Positions 60,010-64,000 of a DNA stretch of 64,000 nucleotides are shown here, one piece after another. Every line of letters begins with the position of its first letter. The first letter of the stretch is position 1. Source of the stretch: Firmicutes bacterium HGW-Firmicutes-9 (lineage in GTDB: Bacteria; Bacillota; Clostridia; Christensenellales; CAG-138); NCBI GenBank assembly GCA_002841395.1, contig PGZM01000002.1:504201-568200 (forward strand). Direction: 5' to 3'. The position numbers and the translations under genes were made by a program. The notes beneath the pieces were generated by a model. That model did not search any database and had not been told where the DNA came from. It saw only the letters and a list, made by a program, of their open reading frames with translations.

Positions 60010-60444
60010 ATGAAAACTGCAATATTATATTATTCTTTCAACGGCGCAACCCGAACCGAGGCTGCAAAACGTGCCGCATCCACTGGTGCGGATGTGTATG
60101 AGGTGCTCGAAGCAAAAAAACGCAGACTCTTCTCCGCGTTTCTGGTCGGTTGTCCGCAGGCGCTCGGCAGAAAGGCCTCCGCGATCAAGCCGCTCGACAT
60201 CGACTGGAGTTTATACGATTCCGTCACGCTGATGGCGCCCGTTTGGGCGGGACATCCCGCGCCTGCGTTTAACGCGGCGTTGGAGCTCATCCCGAAGGAT
60301 AAACTGCTGCACATCGCATTGACCTCCGGCGGCGGCGAAACGCCGAAGAGCAAAGAAGCCACCATCGACCTGTTGCGCAAACAGGGCTTCACACTTGCGT
60401 CGTATGAAGACGTGAAATCCGGGCAGCCACCGAAAAAAGCATAA
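60010..60444 (+). CDS. flavodoxin-like protein
   Basis: TAILYYSFNGATRTEAAKRAA...APVWAGHPAPAFNAAL. Confidence 0.85.
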   Translation: MKTAILYYSFNGATRTEAAKRAASTGADVYEVLEAKKRRLFSAFLVGCPQALGRKASAIKPLDIDWSLYDSVTLMAPVWAGHPAPAFNAALELIPKDKLLHIALTSGGGETPKSKEATIDLLRKQGFTLASYEDVKSGQPPKKA

Positions 60445-60450
60445 AAACTT

Positions 60451-60480
60451 AAAGAGCGTCCGGGAAACCGGACGCTCTTT
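60451..60480. terminator. Rho-independent terminator
   Basis: AAAGAGCGTCCGG-GAAA-CCGGACGCTCTTT. Confidence 0.85.
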
Positions 60481-60499
60481 TTATTTGTGATATAAACGA

Positions 60500-61477
60500 T
60501 TAACGTTCCGAACAGTACTTGATCAGCTCGGCTGCGACACTCACTGCGATCTCCGCCGGTGTTTCCGCACCGATGGAAAGCCCTATCGGCGCATGCAGTC
60601 GATCCATCTTTTCTTGCGGAATCCCTGTTGCTAGCAGGTTTTCCTTGATCTGCGCAATCTTTCGCTTGCTGCCGATACAACCGATATAATCCACATCTGA
60701 AAGCAGCAGCCAGCGCAAAATCTGTTCGTCTGTTTCGTGTCCGCGGGACATCACAATTGCGTGATCGCGTTTTGCGAGATGCAACAACGGTTGCAAGCTG
60801 GTATATTCACAGAGCAGCACGCGCTCCGCCATCGGGAACAACTCTTGTTTGGCGAATACTTCGCGATCCTCCGCAACCCAGATTCGATACTCCAGCAGTT
60901 CAAGCTGCCGCGCCATGCACTGCGCCACATGACCGCCGCCAAAGAGAATTACACGCGGCGCGAGCTGAATCGGCTCGATCAGCCAGCGGGATTCGCCGCC
61001 GGAAACAGTTGCTTCTTCAGGAACACAGTCGATCCCGCAAGCAGCGCATAAAGCATCTTTGAAAAGCAAGCTGCTTTCAGACGCGCAAGTTTCCAATAAC
61101 TGGCAAACTAGATAAGCATTCTGACCTGTTTCTATCGCTTCTCGCAATTGCTTGCAAAGCGCAAACCCCGCTTCGCCGGAAAACGGGCGAAACAAAATCA
61201 TCACATTGCCGGAATGATCCCCGGATGAATCCGAATGAATCCCGTATGCACGAATCTCACAGATTCCATCATTTAATAACGCGAGCGCATCCTTCCGCGC
61301 GTGAAACTCCATCGAGCCGCCGCCGACTGTGCCGACTTGCGTGCCGGATGTGGTCACGACCATCGAGGTGCCAACGCCGCGCGGCGCACTGCCCGCGCGA
61401 TCGATGATCGTCGCGAGCATGGCGGGCTTGCCCGCAGATAACTCGGTTTCGATTGCGGTAAGCAGCTCTGCGTCCAT
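60500..61477 (-). CDS. XdhC/CoxI family protein
   Basis: ATIIDRAGSAPRGVGTSMVV; GTVGGGSMEF; LFGGGHVAQCMARQLELLEYRIWVAEDR; YIGCIGSKRK. Confidence 0.93.
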   Translation of the reverse strand: MDAELLTAIETELSAGKPAMLATIIDRAGSAPRGVGTSMVVTTSGTQVGTVGGGSMEFHARKDALALLNDGICEIRAYGIHSDSSGDHSGNVMILFRPFSGEAGFALCKQLREAIETGQNAYLVCQLLETCASESSLLFKDALCAACGIDCVPEEATVSGGESRWLIEPIQLAPRVILFGGGHVAQCMARQLELLEYRIWVAEDREVFAKQELFPMAERVLLCEYTSLQPLLHLAKRDHAIVMSRGHETDEQILRWLLLSDVDYIGCIGSKRKIAQIKENLLATGIPQEKMDRLHAPIGLSIGAETPAEIAVSVAAELIKYCSER

Positions 61478-61521
61478 ACGGCTCCTCTGCGTTCAGGATT
61501 TATCCGAAACAACCGTCGTCC

Positions 61522-62211
61522 TTACAGGATCGGTTTTTTCAGCGCGGGATTTGCCGCGTCGAATACAATCATGCCGATCTTTTTCTGCTCCACGAGTGTA
61601 TACGGCAGCTCCGGATCGTCGCTCTCGCTTAAGAGGTGATCCAGTTCTTCCTCCGTCAGCTGCCGATTCAGCGAGAACAGGAAGTATGATCTTGCATCCT
61701 CGCGGGAGCGGAACGGTTGCACGTGCTCCTGATCGAACGCCTCATAGTTAAACGGAATCCCTGCGTTATTCAGTGTCTCTTTGAGTTCTCTCAAATCCGC
61801 TTCGCCTGCAGCTGTGTTTATATCCGCCAACACAAATGTCTTTGTACGAGAAAGCTCCCGCACGACGGGCAGCGTCTCTTCTGCTCCGCCGACATCGAAC
61901 AGCACGAGCGAATCGTAGAGTTTGTCCGGCGCGTAGGTATGCACGTCGCCCAGAATCGCAACCACGTTTTGCGGGCAGCGCGTGCGCAGCGCAGCAACCG
62001 CCTTAGGATCGTTCTCGATGACGGTCACTTCTTCCACGTGATACGAAAGCCAGATGGCGAGATCGCCCAATCCGCCGCCGCAGTTGAACACGCGCGAAGT
62101 CGGCGGAAGATAGGCCGCGATCCGTTCCGCGATCCAGTAATAAAACTTGCTCTTTTTCGACGCATCGCTCATCCAGCGAATATGCGCATCCGTCCAAACG
62201 AATTCTTCCAA
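61522..62211 (-). CDS. SAM-dependent methyltransferase-like protein
   Basis: RVFNCGGGLGDLAIWLSYHVEEVTVIENDPKAVAAL. Confidence 0.7.
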   Translation of the reverse strand: MEEFVWTDAHIRWMSDASKKSKFYYWIAERIAAYLPPTSRVFNCGGGLGDLAIWLSYHVEEVTVIENDPKAVAALRTRCPQNVVAILGDVHTYAPDKLYDSLVLFDVGGAEETLPVVRELSRTKTFVLADINTAAGEADLRELKETLNNAGIPFNYEAFDQEHVQPFRSREDARSYFLFSLNRQLTEEELDHLLSESDDPELPYTLVEQKKIGMIVFDAANPALKKPIL

Positions 62212-62260
62212 CTCTTGTTTCTCCTATTGTGATATATAAATCTATGATTCTCTCGCGATG

Positions 62261-62857
62261 TTACTCGCGCAAAAACGAATCTTCTGTGCAATCTTTCATC
62301 AGCTCGTCATAGCGGAAGCACGATAAATCGTGTTCATTGACGATACCAGCCGCCTGCAGGAACGAATGAATCGTGACCGACCCCGCGTAACGCATGCCGC
62401 GTTTCTTGAGATCCGCCGAGATTCGGTCGGAAATCGGGCTGGTCGCGCGCGGTTGATCGTCTGGACTCAGCACGATCTTACCACCGGAAAAGCTCCAAAG
62501 ATAGTTGCAAAACGAGCCGTATTCCTCTTGAAGCGCAAGCACGATCTTTGCGTTGCTGATCGCGGCCTCGATCTTTCCTCGGCTACGGATGATGCCTGCG
62601 TCCTGCAACAGAGCGGCAATCTTATTCTCGTCATATCGCGCAATCTTCTCGACATCAAAGCCGTCGAACGCGGCAGAAAACGCATCTCTCTTTTTTAGAA
62701 GCGTGATCCAGGAAAGCCCCGCCTGAAACAACTCCAGCATAAACAGCGCGTACATGCTTTGATCGTCGCGAATCGGCGTGCCCCACTCTTCGTCGTGATA
62801 GGCGCAATAGAGCGGGCTGTCTTCTCTTACCCAGAAACATCTCTTCTTTTGTTCCAT
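62261..62857 (-). CDS. tag: DNA-3-methyladenine glycosylase I
   Basis: YCAYHDEEWGTPIRDDQSMYALFMLELFQAGLSWITLLKKRDAFSAAFDGFD. Confidence 0.96.
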   Translation of the reverse strand: MEQKKRCFWVREDSPLYCAYHDEEWGTPIRDDQSMYALFMLELFQAGLSWITLLKKRDAFSAAFDGFDVEKIARYDENKIAALLQDAGIIRSRGKIEAAISNAKIVLALQEEYGSFCNYLWSFSGGKIVLSPDDQPRATSPISDRISADLKKRGMRYAGSVTIHSFLQAAGIVNEHDLSCFRYDELMKDCTEDSFLRE

Positions 62858-62981
62858 GGCGTTTCTCTCGCTTTCGATGCTTTACCGTGTTTATGCGGCA
62901 AAAAACATTATAACACAGCAAACTCTCAACGCAAAACACCGCCGCATAATATATACGGCGGTGCCTGACCTAATTATCTCG

Positions 62982-64000
62982 TTATCCTTGTGTCGTTGTC
63001 TCGGTCGCATCGCCGATGGAAGGTCCCTCCTGCGGGATGCCGCCGTACATGGTGTAGTTATACTCGTCCTGCATGGCTTTCCACTGTTTCAGAATCTCGA
63101 TGACGCGCACCTGATCCTCCGGCGAGAACGAACGGAAGCTCGGGTTATATGCGCTGATCGCGCCGCTCATACCGCCGTAAAGCACATCGCCGTTGCTCAC
63201 AAAGTAGATGCTGCCACCGGAAACAAACGAGTTTCCGCTTGAGACGAACTGCTGTTCAATGATGTCTCCGCCGATATACGAACCGTCATCGTTGTGTACC
63301 CTGCCGCTCCACGTCACATAGACGTTAAAATCGTTGGGGTTCGTCGTTGGCGTGCTCCTCATCAGAATCTCTGTGAACTCGTTGACGAGCGTTTGCATCT
63401 TTGTCTTGAGCTCCAGTGCAGCGTCATTCGGGTAGCGGTCAAAATAGAACGACATCGTCTGCCTGGTTCCGTCCGACATCGGTACGTTATACACCATCAT
63501 CGAGATATTGAAGTAATCCATATCCCGCGTGAGCGTCTCGGATTTATTTGCCATCTCCTGCAGGAGATCCAAATACTCATTTTTGCTGTGATTGTTCTGG
63601 TACTGCATCCAAGCAGTGGATGTCCGCGGCGTACCGAGACGAATCGTGTAGCTGTCCCAGTAGCGCATCATGCCGACATAACCCGCGGTGGAGATGTTGC
63701 CGTAGTTCTGCTCTTCATTCACCATATAGTTCATATATGGATCATAGATGCGATAGAAGTCGTTTGCGGGATAGCCGGTCTGCGGCAGCTCATCGTAATA
63801 CGCGCTCAGAATGACGCTGTTCTCCATGTATGCTTTATCATAGAGGTCTCCACCCTGCAGATAGCGCACGGAGCTTTGCGGCGGGAGCGTACGAATCGCC
63901 TCGTTAAAGTCGCTGTTCTGCTGGCAGTAATCCATCAGCGTGTTTTGGTTGAGGAACGTCAACACGCGGCTGAACTTTCTGCCGTCTTTGAGCACAAACG
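62982..64000 (-). CDS. probable extracytoplasmic protein, unknown function (5' part beyond the window)
   Basis: open frame to window end; no recognised motif. Confidence 0.6.
   Translation of the reverse strand, partial: FVLKDGRKFSRVLTFLNQNTLMDYCQQNSDFNEAIRTLPPQSSVRYLQGGDLYDKAYMENSVILSAYYDELPQTGYPANDFYRIYDPYMNYMVNEEQNYGNISTAGYVGMMRYWDSYTIRLGTPRTSTAWMQYQNNHSKNEYLDLLQEMANKSETLTRDMDYFNISMMVYNVPMSDGTRQTMSFYFDRYPNDAALELKTKMQTLVNEFTEILMRSTPTTNPNDFNVYVTWSGRVHNDDGSYIGGDIIEQQFVSSGNSFVSGGSIYFVSNGDVLYGGMSGAISAYNPSFRSFSPEDQVRVIEILKQWKAMQDEYNYTMYGGIPQEGPSIGDATETTTQG

Overview
This 64 kb window is a gene-dense bacterial chromosome segment, Firmicutes/Clostridia-like by gene content. It is mostly housekeeping genes: asd-dapA-dapB, plsY-der-DUF512, hslO, pyrG, glmS, clpB, nfo, tag, tRNA-Arg and tRNA-Ser. 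Accessory metabolism includes a complete oxidative ornithine degradation cluster (ord-ortA-ortB-oraS-oraE-mutL-like-orr), a glycyl radical enzyme with its activase, a DsrE-TusA-cytochrome b-HdrD-like module, and a stand-alone trpB behind a tryptophan T-box. No CRISPR array, transposase, integrase or prophage was seen. The points most worth a second look are: (1) DapB fused to a tandem aspartokinase-type ACT regulatory module; (2) the DsrE/TusA/NarI-like/HdrD-like operon; (3) a TetR-governed divergent cluster (ATC-hydrolase family, NapH-like Fe-S membrane protein, M50-like protein, membrane protein) with two matching 22-bp palindromes; (4) an orphan Spo0A C-terminal DNA-binding domain with no receiver; (5) short degenerate second copies of the 3' ends of trpB and der lying just downstream of those genes, which look like gene-replacement scars. 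All product calls come from reading the translations and motifs; no database search was run.
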